NCBI GenBank assembly: GCA_026120185.1
Contig: JANUWF010001281.1
Span: forward strand, 124,001-188,000
DNA: 64,000 bases
From: Voacanga thouarsii
Taxonomy: Eukaryota; Streptophyta; Magnoliopsida; Gentianales; Apocynaceae
Direction of reading: 5' to 3'
Below, in pieces: positions 11,260 to 21,511 of the stretch. A model generated the notes under the pieces. It was not told where the DNA came from. It was given only the letters and a program-made list of their open reading frames with translations, and ran no database searches. The position numbers and the translations under genes are program-made. Within the stretch, counting starts at the first letter, position 1; each line of letters begins with the position of its first letter.

Positions 11260-12290
11260 TAATCCTTATCTTCCTCCACAGCCAATAGCACCACAACAAG
11301 TTGTTAGACATTATGCCCCAAGAAATCTATCTAGAATGACATATAGTGATTATAGAGAAATGCAATCAGAAACAACACCCAAAGGAAAAAGACAACCTTT
11401 AGAAACAATAGATAATAAGAAATTAATAGATTATGGTAGAATGTTAAATTTAGCAGCTCATGATCCACAATTGTGGGAAGGAGTAACAGATACTTGGAAA
11501 TATTTAGTAGTACAACATTATATTCAACAAAATCTTGATGACACAGTAGAAGAAATGTATAGTTATTTAGAAATCTTTTTAGGAGAAACAGATAGAGCAG
11601 CTTGGGAAAAATATTAAGAAAATTTTCCACTAGAATTGGAAAATGATTTAGCTTTCTCGACCCAATCCACACAATTTTACAAATAAAGTTCAATTAATTT
11701 TAACAACCCAAAGCGCTAATTATGGGAGTAGAATTCAACACGAAGAAGCTGTTAGAAAATTAGAACAATTATCTATAAAATATTGGAAATTTATTAAACT
11801 CTTTTTACAAGATTATTATTATTATCCTACATTACCAGGATGTTTTTCTAAAGAATCAATTTTAGAAAAATTATTTTTAAAACTACCAGGACTGTAGTTT
11901 TAAAAGTAATAAAAGTTATTTTTAGGAGAAGAAATATATAAAAGTTATAAATAATATGATTAGAATGTAGCACATATAAAAAAATATAGCTACCTGTATA
12001 AAATTCATAGTAATGAAACTAGCAGAAAAATGTACATTCATACAAATACAAAAACAACTAAAAGGAGAATATAGTTTTTGTAAAAATATTTACACTGCTC
12101 AACATTATGGTCAACAAAATCCTAGGAAAATATATAGAAAACTAAAAATGAAATATTATATGAAAAATTATTATCTTAGAAAGTCATCAGCTAGAAAACC
12201 TTATTTAAATAGAGATAGTCATGTTAGAAAATTTAGTAAAAATAGAACTTATAAAAATAAATTACACTTAGCCTAATCATTTAGCAAAAA
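11228..12290 (+). pseudogene. Caulimovirid coat protein, type B, plus-strand copy
   Basis: The coat (capsid) part of a caulimovirid polyprotein, which would package viral DNA. It is open for 129 codons (11228-11617) from MDIASSSTAFSNPYLPPQ to FLGETDRAAWEKY, then broken by stops and frameshifts. Later pieces keep the family signature: an LPG motif near 11890, and KLAEKCTFIQIQKQLKGEYSFCKNIYTA from 12016, followed by a Lys/Arg-rich tail to 12276. The CCHC zinc knuckle is damaged: compared with the minus copy at about 14630, a deletion removes the first CYSCG, leaving only the downstream half. The movement-protein region that precedes the coat protein in the minus copies is missing here. Confidence 0.8.
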
Positions 12291-12299
12291 AGAGACATA

Positions 12300-12493
12300 A
12301 TTTGGTAAAGATATTTTGAAATAAAAGCAAACATTTGACTTACAACCCTTTTGGACATAGTAATTTCTTGACTAGTACTTGCTCTATATGTATGTAATTT
12401 ATATCTATAGATCTACTACCTTTGTCACTTCCTAGTGATTTACTACTTTTTCCACTCATTAGCTACCTTCACTATTCATACACTATCAAGATA

Positions 12494-12495
<2 letters not shown>
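12300..12495. other. Viral tail and inverted leader fragment
   Basis: No gene seen. CACTATTCATACACTATCAAG at about 12470-12490 is the reverse complement of the viral leader repeat at 10853-10880, marking an inverted junction. Confidence 0.5.

Positions 12496-12550
<55 letters not shown>
12496..12550. repeat. (GT)n-(TA)n compound microsatellite
   Basis: GT run at 12496-12529 followed directly by a TA run at 12529-12550, at the junction of inverted and direct leader copies. Confidence 0.95.
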
Positions 12551-12645
12551 ATATCACGATTTCCAACTCCAAAAGGGCACCCCTCCCCCCCCCCCCTCCT
12601 CCCCTCCTAAAATTCCCTTAAATTTGGTATCAAAGCATGGCATTG
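12551..12645 (+). promoter_or_regulatory. Second caulimovirid leader fragment with PBS
   Basis: ATTTCCAACTCCAAAAGGGCACCC, then a 12-nt C run (12585-12596), and the PBS TGGTATCAAAGCATGG at 12625-12640. Same order as the leader at 10911-10976. Confidence 0.75.
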
Positions 12646-12689
12646 TAATTAGTAGTAAAATGGCTCGGTTTTTTTTAAAAAATATAAAA

Positions 12690-13392
12690 ATTCTTAGGAA
12701 CAGAAATAGGCCAAGGTAAAATGAAATTATAGCCTCATATTAGTACAAAAGTATTACAATTTCCTGATAAAATAGAAGATACAAAACAATTACAACAGTT
12801 TTTAGGCATATTAAATTATCCAAGGCAATTTATTAAGGATTTAAGTAAAAGAATAGGACCATTATACAGTAAAACTAGCCATAAAGGACAAAAATATTTC
12901 AATAAAGAAGATGTAGAATTAGTAAAATAAATAAAAGTGAAAGTAAAATATTTACTTGATTTGAGGTTACCTTTAGATAGTGATTACTTAATTATAGAAA
13001 CAGATGGTTGTGATAAAGGATGGGGAGCCATTTTAAAATCCAAACCTCATAAATATAGTAATAAATTAGAAGAACAAATTTGTAGATATAGTAGTGGTAA
13101 ATATAGAGAAAAAGGAAATATTAGTAGTATTGATGCAAAATTATTAGCAATTTGTTATTCCTTGGATAGTTTTAGATTATTTATCCTATATGAATTTACA
13201 CTTAGAACTGATTGTGAAGCAATAGTAAAATTTATTAATAAGAAAAATGAAAAACGTAGTTCTCAAAGAAGAAGGTTAAATTTCTTAGATAAAATTACTA
13301 ATGATGGATATAAAATTAATTTTGAACATATTAAAAGAAATGAGAATAAAATTGTAGATCAGTTGTTAAGATTACTAACACATCTTACATGA
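12690..13392 (+). pseudogene. Caulimovirid RT thumb and RNase H, type B
   Basis: End of the reverse transcriptase followed by RNase H, which together copy pregenomic RNA into DNA. RT connection motifs are visible across stops at 12715-12936 (QLQQFLGILNY, then FIKDLSKR.GPLY). The RNase H frame is open at 12937-13392 (151 codons): IIETDGCDKGWGAILK, CRYSSGKY, LRTDCEAIV and ENKIVDQLLRLL match badnavirus-type RNase H. The usual catalytic Glu (DAE) reads DAK, so the enzyme would be inactive even where the frame is open. It follows the leader fragment directly, so movement, coat and most of RT are deleted from this copy. Confidence 0.85.
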
Positions 13393-13790
13393 CTTTACAG
13401 ATGGATTTCAGCAAAAATACTGTAAAGATTGACCAATGGAAGCTCACCAAGTATCCCAAAGGAACAAATCTCTATTTTAAAACCCCAGTAGAAGGTAAAT
13501 TAGAAGATATTCAACAAATATTTTTAGATAATCTTTGGAATGCACAAAATGCAAGCTAAAAGATTAAAAGTTTACATGCCTTAGCACTTTATCTTAGTAA
13601 TCTGCCAAGACAGAGTTATTCACATTAAGTAGTAAGGCATGGTCACCAACCAGGTGTTTACTCACAATGGACCTCTGTAATGGCGTGTGTTGAAAATTTT
13701 CACAAACCCTTATACAAAGATTTCAGAAATCTTCATGAAGCATTATGCTACTCGATGAAAGAATTTTAGCTGGATATTTTATAAAAGGAC
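13393..13790 (+). pseudogene. Viroplasmin-like (Cauli_VI / RNase H1 N-domain) segment after RNase H, type B
   Basis: Following the RNase H stop, decayed frames give FSKNTVKIDQWKLTKYPKGT (from about 13405) and, at 13627-13770, a compact domain VVRHGHQPGVYSQWTSVMAC ending KPLYKDFRNLHEALCYS. The GxxPGVYxxW and YKxFxxxxEA patterns are those of the small fold found in the caulimovirus ORF VI transactivator/viroplasmin and in the N-terminus of cellular RNase H1. A stop follows at MKEF. Badnaviruses do not normally carry this domain after RNase H, so its place beside badnavirus-like genes is notable. Only short open stretches survive. Confidence 0.6.
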
Positions 13791-13794
13791 ATTC

Positions 13795-14010
13795 TCTAAT
13801 ACCAAACTTAAGGGAATTTAAGGGGGGTGCCCTTTTGGAGTTGGAAATCATGATATATTATAAGATATATGTATATGTATTTTATCTTGATAGTGCTATG
13901 AATAGTTCATTGGAGTGTTGGAAATCGTGATATATAAAAAGATATATGTATATGCACTTTATCTTGATAGTGCTATGAATAGTGTATTAGAGTCAAACAT
14001 TCTATATATA
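13795..14010. promoter_or_regulatory. Viral leader fragments in inverted and direct orientation
   Basis: 13797-13850 is a reversed leader containing a decayed PBS (CTAATACCA on the plus strand). 13851-14010 carries two direct copies of the TATCTTGATAGTGCTATGAA repeat. This marks a head-to-head junction between the plus segment and the minus segment that follows. Confidence 0.65.
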
Positions 14011-16434
14011 TCTTGAATTATTTGAACCTGTTTAATGTTTGTTTTATATACATGATCTTCTAATCGGTCTATCTTTTGTTCCATTATACTAATTCTTCTT
14101 TCTAAATAATGTTCTATAGGATCCACTCTTTGTTTTTGTTTTCCTTTATCTATTTTTTATTCTATATTTAGTTTTTCTAGACAAAATTTACAAGCTTCTT
14201 GTAAACAATGACTACATTGCCATCTAAGTGCTAAAGAGGGATATTTTTCACAAAAATGACAAGGTTTGCTCTCTAATCCTTTTCTATGTATCCAATCATG
14301 TTCACAATTTACCAGGACTAATTCTTGAAGAGTATTTGTTACATTAGCTAATTGAAATAAATTAGACAATTGATTTTTTGGAGAACAAGTATTAGTTATT
14401 TCTTATACAAAATCTAAATCTTCTATTTCTTCATTTGACTCAAGTTGCTGGTACTTTATATCATCAATAGATATTATGCTATATACACTTTCTGAATTGG
14501 ACACTTTGAATTGGACATATATTCATCTACATCAATAATATCATCATTAACACATTCTAGAAATGCTATTTGTTTATTATATAGATTATTTTTTCTAGGA
14601 CAATCTCTTGCTAAATGATTAGGCTAACCACAACTATAACAATGTAATTTATTTTTATAAGTTCTATTTTTACTAAATTTTCTAACATTCCTATCTTTGT
14701 TTAAATAATGTTTTCTAGCTAATGATTTCCTTAGATAATACTTTTGTTTATAATATTTCATTTTTGGTTTTCTATATACTTTCCTTGGACTTTGTTAACC
14801 ATAATGTTGAGGAGTGTAAATATTTTTACAAAAGCTATATACTCTTTTTAGTTGTTTTTGTATTTGTATGAATGTAAATTTTTCTACTAGTTTTATTACT
14901 ATGAATTTTATATAGTAGCTATATTTTGTATATGTGCAACATTCTAATCATACAATTTATATCTTTTATATATTTCTTCTCCTAACGGTCCTAGTAGTTT
15001 TAAAAATAATTTTTCTAAAATTGATTCATCATAAAAACATCTTGTTAATGTAATATAATAATAATAATCTTGTAAAAAAGGTTTAATAAATTTCCAATCT
15101 TTTATAGACATTTGTTCTAATTTTCGGACAGCTTCTTCTTGTTGAATTCTGCCCCCATAATTAGGGCTTTAGGTTGTTAGAATTAATCGAACTTTATTTG
15201 TAAAATTATATGGATTGGGTCCTAAAGCTAAATCATTTGCCAATTCTAATGGGAATTTTTCTTTATATTTTTCCTAAGCTACTCTAGCTCTTTCTCCTAA
15301 AAATGTTTCTAAATAGCTATACATTTCTTCTGCTGTATGATCAAAATTTTGTTCAATATAATGTTGAACTACTAAATAATTCCAAGCATTTATTACTGCT
15401 TCCCACAATTGTACGTCATAAGCTACTAAATTTAACAATCTACCATTATCTATTAATTTCTTATTATCTATTATTTCTAATTGCATTTCTCTATAATCAC
15501 TATATGTCATTCTAGGTAGATTTCTAGGGCCATAATGTCTAACAACTTGTTGTGGTGCTAGTAGTTGTGGAGGAAGATAATGATTACTAGACGCAGTAGA
15601 AGGAGAAGCAATATCCATATATTCTACACACTTATTGTCTTATTTATATTTTTTATATATTGTTCAGTTTTTACTCTTATATTTCTTTCCATATCATAAT
15701 ACAAATATTCAATATCATCTATTTGTCCATTTTGTTCTAATTCTGCTTCTAACCTTATTAAATATTTTTCTGATAATTCTAAACCTAATTCTTTATGATA
15801 CATTATTCTATTTTCTATTTCCATAATTTCTATACACACATTTTCTATTCCTTGTCTTAAAGATTTTGTATCTTCATCTTCTTCTGTTCTTGTAGTTGTA
15901 TTAGTATAATTTAAAAATCTAACATTAGTTTCTCTTCTATTATTTTGATAAAATTTCACTATCTATGGGTACTAAAGGAGTGTCTGATTCTAAGAATTTA
16001 CTAAGATTCCATTCTTCTCCTGCTAGAATTTCTGGATTAACTTTTATTAGTTTTATTAATTAAATGCCTTTACTAGCCATAGCTTCTATAATAGGTTTTA
16101 TTTCTATTTTATATTTTGTTCTAGAGCCATTGGTTAATCTTCCTACAAGTCCTAAACTTATGATTAAATTTTCTCCACTAAAATCTTCATAACCCTTAGT
16201 TTGAATACCTATTCCTATATTTTTAGCTAAATCTTCTAAGGTTATTAAAAAATTTGGACTACAGTAAAAAATTCCTCTATTTTTCATTCATATCTACTTC
16301 TATTGTTGATATGGGTGCTTTTAACATCTTTCCATCTTTTATATAATACTGTTAAAAAACTTTAGTTCCTAATGTCTATCTTGCTAATCCTTTAATTCCT
16401 ATTACTATTAGTCCTAAATGCAAATAAGTATAAT
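14010..16434 (-). pseudogene. Caulimovirid polyprotein, type B: movement - linker - coat - cysteine-rich region
   Basis: The longest type-B stretch. In minus order: the C-terminal half of a 30K-type movement protein (16400-16060; FLITLEDLAKNIGIGIQTKG, SLGLVGRLTNGSRTKYKIEI); an acidic coiled-coil linker (15959-15624); coat protein (15618 to about 14640; 114 codons open from MDIASPSTASSN, then decayed); a CCHC knuckle (CYSCG..NHLARDCP, about 14600-14650); and an open 70-codon frame (14369-14157) with CX2CX11CX2CX4CX2C, the second cysteine motif characteristic of badnaviruses. Past this a coiled-coil segment runs to 14010. Breaks are mostly single stops and frameshifts. Movement protein would open plasmodesmata; coat would package DNA. 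Confidence 0.82.
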
Positions 16435-16672
16435 GTGATCAAAATTCCAGATAGGGTTTTGTAGAACATTATCCCACTTAATCATTCGAGGGACAAAGGT
16501 ATTAGATCTTTCAAAATTTGTTTCTAATAAACAAGTTTCTTTAGGGTTTCCAATATACTGTTTGGCTTTAGGATTAATCGTAGTTTTCATTACTTTATAG
16601 TAAACACGATATATTAAACCAAGAGGTTTTGATTCTAGTTCAAACTCTAAGTTCTTTGCTTGAATGTTTAAA
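16435..16672 (-). pseudogene. Movement protein C-terminal fragment, type F
   Basis: About 80 open codons: PLGLIYRVYYKVMKTTINPK, CLLETNFERSNTFVPRMIKW. The YRVYYK...NTF.PRMIKW spacing is that of florendovirus/petuvirus-like movement proteins, as I recall them. Both ends are junctions, with type-B sequence on one side and inverted type-F RT on the other. The open frame extends to 16704 only by reading antisense RT sequence. Confidence 0.6.
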
Positions 16673-16674
16673 CC

Positions 16675-17335
16675 CATTTGCAGAGCCATAGAGTTTGCAG
16701 ACAAGTTTCCAGATGAAATAAAAGATAAAACTCAACTTCAAAGGTTTTTAGGATGTCTAAATTACATATCAGATTTTATCCCTAACCTCAGAATTATCTG
16801 TGAACCTTTATACAAGCGTCTTAGAAAAGACCCAATCCCTTAGAGTGATGAGCAAACTCAAACAGTTAAGAAAATCAAATAGATTGTCAAAAGACTTCCT
16901 TGCCTAGGTATTCCAGATCCAACAGCTTTCATGATAGTTGAAACAAACGCCTCAGACTTAGGTTATGGAGTTATATTAAAACAGAAAAAATCAAATTCTT
17001 CTTCCGAACAGTTAGTTAGATATCATTCAGGAATTTGGCTTTCAAGTCAAAAGAATTACATCACCATTAAAAAGGAAATACTTGCAATAGCTTTATGTAT
17101 TTCTAAATTTCAAGATGATTTAATCAATCAAAAGTTTTTACTTCGAATAGACTGTAAAGCAGTAAAAGATGTTTTGCAAAAAGATGTTAAAAACTTAGTT
17201 GCTAAGCAAATTTTTGCCAGATGGCAAGCACTACTTTCAAGTTTTGATTTTGACATTGAATTCATCAAAGGAGAGAACAATTCTTTACCAGATTTCTTAA
17301 CCAGGGAGTTCTTGCAAAGACGAATATAGCCTTTT
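16675..17335 (+). pseudogene. RT C-terminus and RNase H, type F (plus copy)
   Basis: RT tail (AIEFADKFPDEIKDKTQLQR, FLGCLNYISDFIPNL, PLYKRLRKDP) with stops, then an open RNase H frame from 16931 to 17329 (132 codons): GYGVILKQ, LVRYHSGIWLSSQKNY, IKKEILAIALC, LRIDCKAVKDV, ENNSLPDFLTREF. The first catalytic Asp is lost (ETNAS; the minus copy at 20029 keeps ETDAS). The Glu and later Asp are present. It is followed by the start of the downstream ORF, as in the minus copy. Confidence 0.85.
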
Positions 17336-17780
17336 AACACAGTATTCAACACTGTGATGAGTACCGACTCACGTCTGGAGCTCATTCATTCATTCATCTA
17401 TAAATAGCTATCTACACCAGCTCAAAGCAAGCATGGATCAAACTCTGAAGTTCAAACCACTGCAATGTAATAGATTCACAGTCCTAAGTTCTTTCCATTC
17501 TTTACCATCTAGTTTAGTGAGCAAGTCTCCGCTCACGATGAATTTCCTCGAACCAGCTTCTTCAAAAAACATAGAAAAATAGAAAATAGACTTATCTTTC
17601 TACACCATTCCTTCTCCGACTTCTTTCAAAGAAACAGTCATTCCAAAGACTCCAACTAAACCAGAAAAACCAACCCTCTCTTCTTCAAAAGAGAAATTTG
17701 AATTCCTTCCCAAGAAAGTCATCCCAATATTAGCTCTTCCAAGAGAGTTAACAACCCTTCCTGAAAGAGATTTAGAACTT
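17336..17780 (+). pseudogene. Type-F downstream ORF, N-terminal fragment (plus copy)
   Basis: Close copy of the first ~140 codons of the 344-codon frame at 19618-18584, starting MSTDSRLELIHS at 17356 and broken by several stops. It ends at about 17780, where it meets inverted coat-protein sequence. Confidence 0.8.
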
Positions 17781-18120
17781 GATTTTGGTTCATCTCTTGT
17801 ATTTAGGTTTTTTAACTTTTCATTTATCTCTTTAATAAAATCTAGTTGTTCCACCACCCCTGAAGAACGCCTGTAAAACTAGTTGTAAGAATATGAAGGA
17901 TTGATTGATCTATATTGTTGGGATTCTTACATTTAATGGCTGTAATTGCCATGGACATTTCTTGAATAACATTGAGAATACTGTGTTCAGACATACCGTC
18001 AATATTCCATTTGGTAATGTCTTCACCAGTAAAAGCTGAGAGGAAGATGAGACTTGGTTTCTTCAATGAGGTGATGTCTTATATAGGCAGCGAGGGCATA
18101 ACTTTTTCTAATTGAATCTT
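17780..18120 (-). pseudogene. Coat protein fragment, type F
   Basis: The minus strand gives SLIFLSAFTGEDITKWNIDG, MSEHSILNVIQEMSM and SILHILTTSFTGVLQGWWNN (18066-17842), a conserved coat-protein core of florendovirus/caulimovirus-like polyproteins (WNIDGMSE...GFTG.L.GWW). A second frame (17857-17780) gives the following VEQLDFIKEINEKLKNLNTR. It stops at the inverted junction at 17780. Partly repeated at 21385-21510. Confidence 0.7.
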
Positions 18121-18344
18121 GCATTATTGTTGATAGGTCCACTTGAGTAGAAGAGGGACTCAAGTTGTTGGCTATGATGAAGAATGGCTCCAAAAGCTTC
18201 TGTGAGTGGCGAGATCCACCACATTCTGTTGTCAGCTGAATTATTTTACAGAAGACTAGTGTGATGTCGTGTAGTCTCTTTGATTACTGATAAAGCTGCA
18301 TTGTTCGCTTTTCTCTTTTTCCTTTTGAATAGAGTCTTGTCATT
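18121..18344 (-). other. Type-F spacer between downstream ORF and coat fragment
   Basis: Decayed minus-strand frames (EAFGAILHHSQQLESL-like pieces) suggest former coding sequence. No domain could be assigned. Confidence 0.3.
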
Positions 18345-19618
18345 TATGGACTCTGACAAAGGTATGCTTGAGCAATACCAGACGGGCAGTCCATATCTCC
18401 ATTGTCGTACTGGTTGAACTCTGGCTGAGACTCTGATTCACTATCTTCATCATCTACTTGTTGAAGCTACTGCTGCAATAGTTGTAATTGAAGTTACAAC
18501 TCGGATTTACTTATCTTTTTACCTTTGCTGGAGGAGGATTGTGCATCAGACTCTTTCTGTTCTGTTTTTGGGACGGGAGTCCATCATTTGACTCTAATTT
18601 CTTTGCATAGATGTTTTACATTATCAACTGTTTTGAGCTTATAGCCCCATCCTAATACAAAGCATATTTTCTTTTCAATGCAATACTTACAAAGCTGATT
18701 ATTAGGGGTTAATCCCTGGATCTGACTTTCTATTACAAATTGATTGAAATTTTGCAAGTTCTGACTAGATAGAGTGGATTTACTTCCACCAAATGTTTTC
18801 CACCAAGCGTAGAACCATCTTGGTATAGGGTTGATAGGATCCTTACCGTACTTGACAAACCAAGTGTGGGTGAGGTCTCTGAGATACATGAAATTATACC
18901 AAGCATCGATATAATCCATGAAATTATATGTTGGAGGTTTAAAGGGTGTTTTGAACTGAATAGGAGTGTAAATACCGGTGACCGGCCAAGTGTTTAGGTC
19001 GAGGATTTTCATAATCCTACATTTGGAATATGCTATGCCTTTATCGGCTCTGTTGAGATTTCTTTCGTGTTCAAATTCTATTGAACTAGTGGCAAAGAGG
19101 ATATGCTCATAATAGAGACAGGATTTTTGGGGTTCAGATTTGAAAATATGGCTGGATTGTCTGTAGGCTTCTGGGTGAAGTTTACTGACTAACTCTCTTT
19201 CAGGAAGGGTTGTTAACTCTCTTGGAAGAGCTAATATTGGGATGACTTTCTTGGGAAGGAATTCAAATTTCTCTTTTGAAAAAGAGAGGGTTGGTTTTTT
19301 TGGTTTACTTGGAGTCTTTGGAACGATTGCTTCTTTGAAAGAAGTCGAAGAAGGAATGGTGTAAAAAGATAAGTTTGTTTTCTGTGTTTCTGTGTTTTTT
19401 GAAGAAGCTAGTTCGAGGAGATTCATCGTGAGCGGAGACTTGCTCACTGAACTAGATGGTAAAGAAGGGAAAGAACTTAGGACTGTGAATCTATTACCTT
19501 GCAGTGGTCTGAACTTCGGAGTTTGATCCATGCATGCTTTGAGCTGGTGTAGATAGCTATTTATAGATGAATGAATGAGCTCCAGACGTGAGTTGGTACT
19601 CATCACAGTGTTGAACAC
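18345..19618 (-). pseudogene. Type-F downstream ORF (ORF2-like), 344 codons open plus a tail with stops
   Basis: The largest open frame in the window (19618-18584, 344 codons). It starts just after the RNase H stop, the place of the extra ORF of unknown function in florendoviruses. The N-terminus is Ser/Pro/Lys-rich. The C-terminal half has YIDAWYNFMYLRDLTHTWFV, PRWFYAWWKTFG and LCKYCIEKKICFVLGWGYKL, a Trp/Cys-rich pattern seen in similar plant EPRV proteins. The frame ends KEIRVK-stop, where TGG probably became TGA, because the next codon is TGG and coding character continues (WTPVPKTEQKESDAQSSSSK, an acidic tail) through two more stops to about 18345. Role unknown. Confidence 0.75.
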
Positions 19619-19635
19619 TGTGTTAAAAGGCTATA

Positions 19636-20475
19636 TTCGTCCTTGCAAGAACTCCCTGGTTAAGAAATCTGGTAGAGAATTGTTCTCTCCTTTGATGAAT
19701 TCAATGTCAAAATAAAAACTTGAAAGTAGTGCTTGCTATATGGCAAAAATTTGCTTAGCAACTAAGTTTTTAACATCTTTTTGCAAAACATCTTTTGCTG
19801 CTTTACAGTCTATTCTAAGTAAAAACTTTTGATTGATTAAATCATCTTGAAATTTAGAAATACATAAAACTATTGCAAGTATTTCCTTTTTAATGGTGCT
19901 GTAATTCTTTTGACTTGAAAGCCAAATTCCTGAATGATATCTAACTAACTGTTCGGAAGAAGAATTTGGTTTTTTCTGTTTTAATATACCTCCATAACCT
20001 AAGTCTGAGGCGTCTGTTTCAACTATCATGAAAGCTGTTGGATCTGGAATACCTAGGCAAGGAAGTCTATTGACAATCTATTTGATTTTCTTAATTGTTT
20101 GAGTTTGCTCATCACTCCAAGGGATTGGGTCTTTTCTAAGACGCTTGTATAAAGGTTCACAAATGATTCTGAGGTTAGGGATAAAATTTTATATGTAATT
20201 TAGACATCCTAAAAACCTTTGAAGTTGAGTTTTATCTTTTATTTCATCTGGAATCTTGTCTGTAAACTCTATGGCTTTGGAAATGGGTTTATAAGTTCCT
20301 TGGGTTAGGTCATGGCCTAAGAAATGAATTTTGGTTTGGCAAAGGCGGAGTTTAGATGCACTCACTACCAGCCCATTTTTCGTGATTATTTCACGAAAAA
20401 AGACCTAAATGTTTAAGATGTTGTTCAAAGGATTCACTAAAGATTAAAACATCATCAATGTAAACTATTGTAAGT
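19636..20475 (-). pseudogene. RT and RNase H, type F (minus copy)
   Basis: Starts inside RT at VYIDDVLIFSESFEQHLKHL (YIDD codons 20451-20462), so fingers and palm are truncated at a junction near 20475. A frameshift follows in an A-run near 20396. The thumb has QRFLGCLNY. RNase H is open for 97 codons (20029-19736) with ETDASDLGYGGILKQKK, SSEQLVRYHSGIWLSS and IKKEILAIV, then a stop in IFAI*QALL before IEFIKGENNSLPDFLTREF. It keeps the catalytic Asp lost in the plus copy. Directly upstream of the downstream ORF. Confidence 0.87.
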
Positions 20476-21380
20476 TCTAAAACACATCTCCAAACTATAC
20501 ATCAACCAGTTTCTCTGATAGACATTGACCCTTCTCCTGAACAGCTTAACAAATTAGGAGGAAGTAAAAGAATTTCAAAAACCAAATACCCTCAGTTTGC
20601 CAATCCTTATACGAGGAATTATTACCCTAGGCCATCCTTTCCATGATCAAAGCGATTCTTCAACAGATAATAGTGATAGCGAAATAGAAGAAATATTTGA
20701 AATCCAAGAAAATTCCTCTGAATCATATTCAAATGAATAGTCTTCTTGCGATTGCACCGGTTTATGTACTTGTGCAATAGGAGAACTCTGTATAATCAAT
20801 AATTCATCTAATCAAGTTAATGTAATTACTAGAGCAAATAAAGAACTTTTCTTCGAACTATTAGATCACATTCCGGATGAAATAGTTAAAAAAGAATATA
20901 TGTTAAAGGTTAAAGATTTAGTTCTTAATCCAAAAGTTCAAGTAGAAGCTTATAATTTAAAGAAAGTATTTGAAAAAAGTTCAAGTAGAACCTTATAATT
21001 TAAAGGAAGTGTTTGAAAAATTTAAAGATAAACAAAAAGAACCTACTAACTCTTTACAAGATCTACAATTAGAAATCAAAGAACTTAAACAAGAAGTTAA
21101 ATGGTTAAAAGAACAGAATGATCAAAGAATAACAGATATTAATCAAGATAAATACAGAATTAGTTCAACAAAAACTAGATAAACTTTTAATAGATCCTAC
21201 CCCTTTATCAGACGAAGAAATAGAACAAAATGAAAATAATTCAGATTATATTTCAGCTATTTCCTAGATAACTTTTCAAAAGTGGTATATTCCAATTCTT
21301 CTCAAAATAGGAGATTTCTCGATTCAATTAGTTGCCCTTCTGGACTTTGGAGTAGATCAGAATTATATCTGTGAAGGATT
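20476..21380 (+). pseudogene. Coat-protein tail, coiled coil and protease start, type F
   Basis: Plus-strand segment. It opens with ISKTKYPQFANPYTRNYYPR (about 20560-20630), then an acidic Ser-rich stretch, CDCTGLCTC (about 20750), and LLDHIPDEIVKKEYMLK. A 70-codon open frame at 20970-21182 forms a Lys/Glu coiled coil (LQDLQLEIKELKQEVKWLKE). A short 40-bp tandem duplication (KVQVEAYNLKKVFEK-type) lies just before it. It ends with the aspartic protease start WYIPILLKIGDFSIQLVALL, in which the active site reads DFG instead of DSG/DTG. The segment then breaks at 21380. Confidence 0.7.
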
Positions 21381-21384
21381 AAGA

Positions 21385-21510
21385 ATATGAAGGATTGATT
21401 GATCTATATTGTTGGGATTCTTACATTTAATGGCTGTAATTGCCATGGACATTTCTTGAATAACATTGAGAATATTATGTTCAGACATACTGTCAATATT
21501 CCATTCGGTA
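21385..21510 (-). pseudogene. Second copy of type-F coat fragment
   Basis: Near-identical to 17887-18012 (CKNPNNIDQSILHILT, DGMSEHN-type core). It is again joined to RNase H sequence, here at 21512, so the same rearranged viral joint appears twice. Confidence 0.7.
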
Positions 21511-21511
21511 T

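Noticed and set aside
16414..16704. A single 96-codon gene
   Set aside because: The first ~11 codons are antisense RT and the last few lie past the type-B joint; only the middle is movement protein.
17600..17857. 85-codon minus frame as a gene
   Set aside because: Chimera of coat-protein text and antisense downstream-ORF text across the inversion at 17780.
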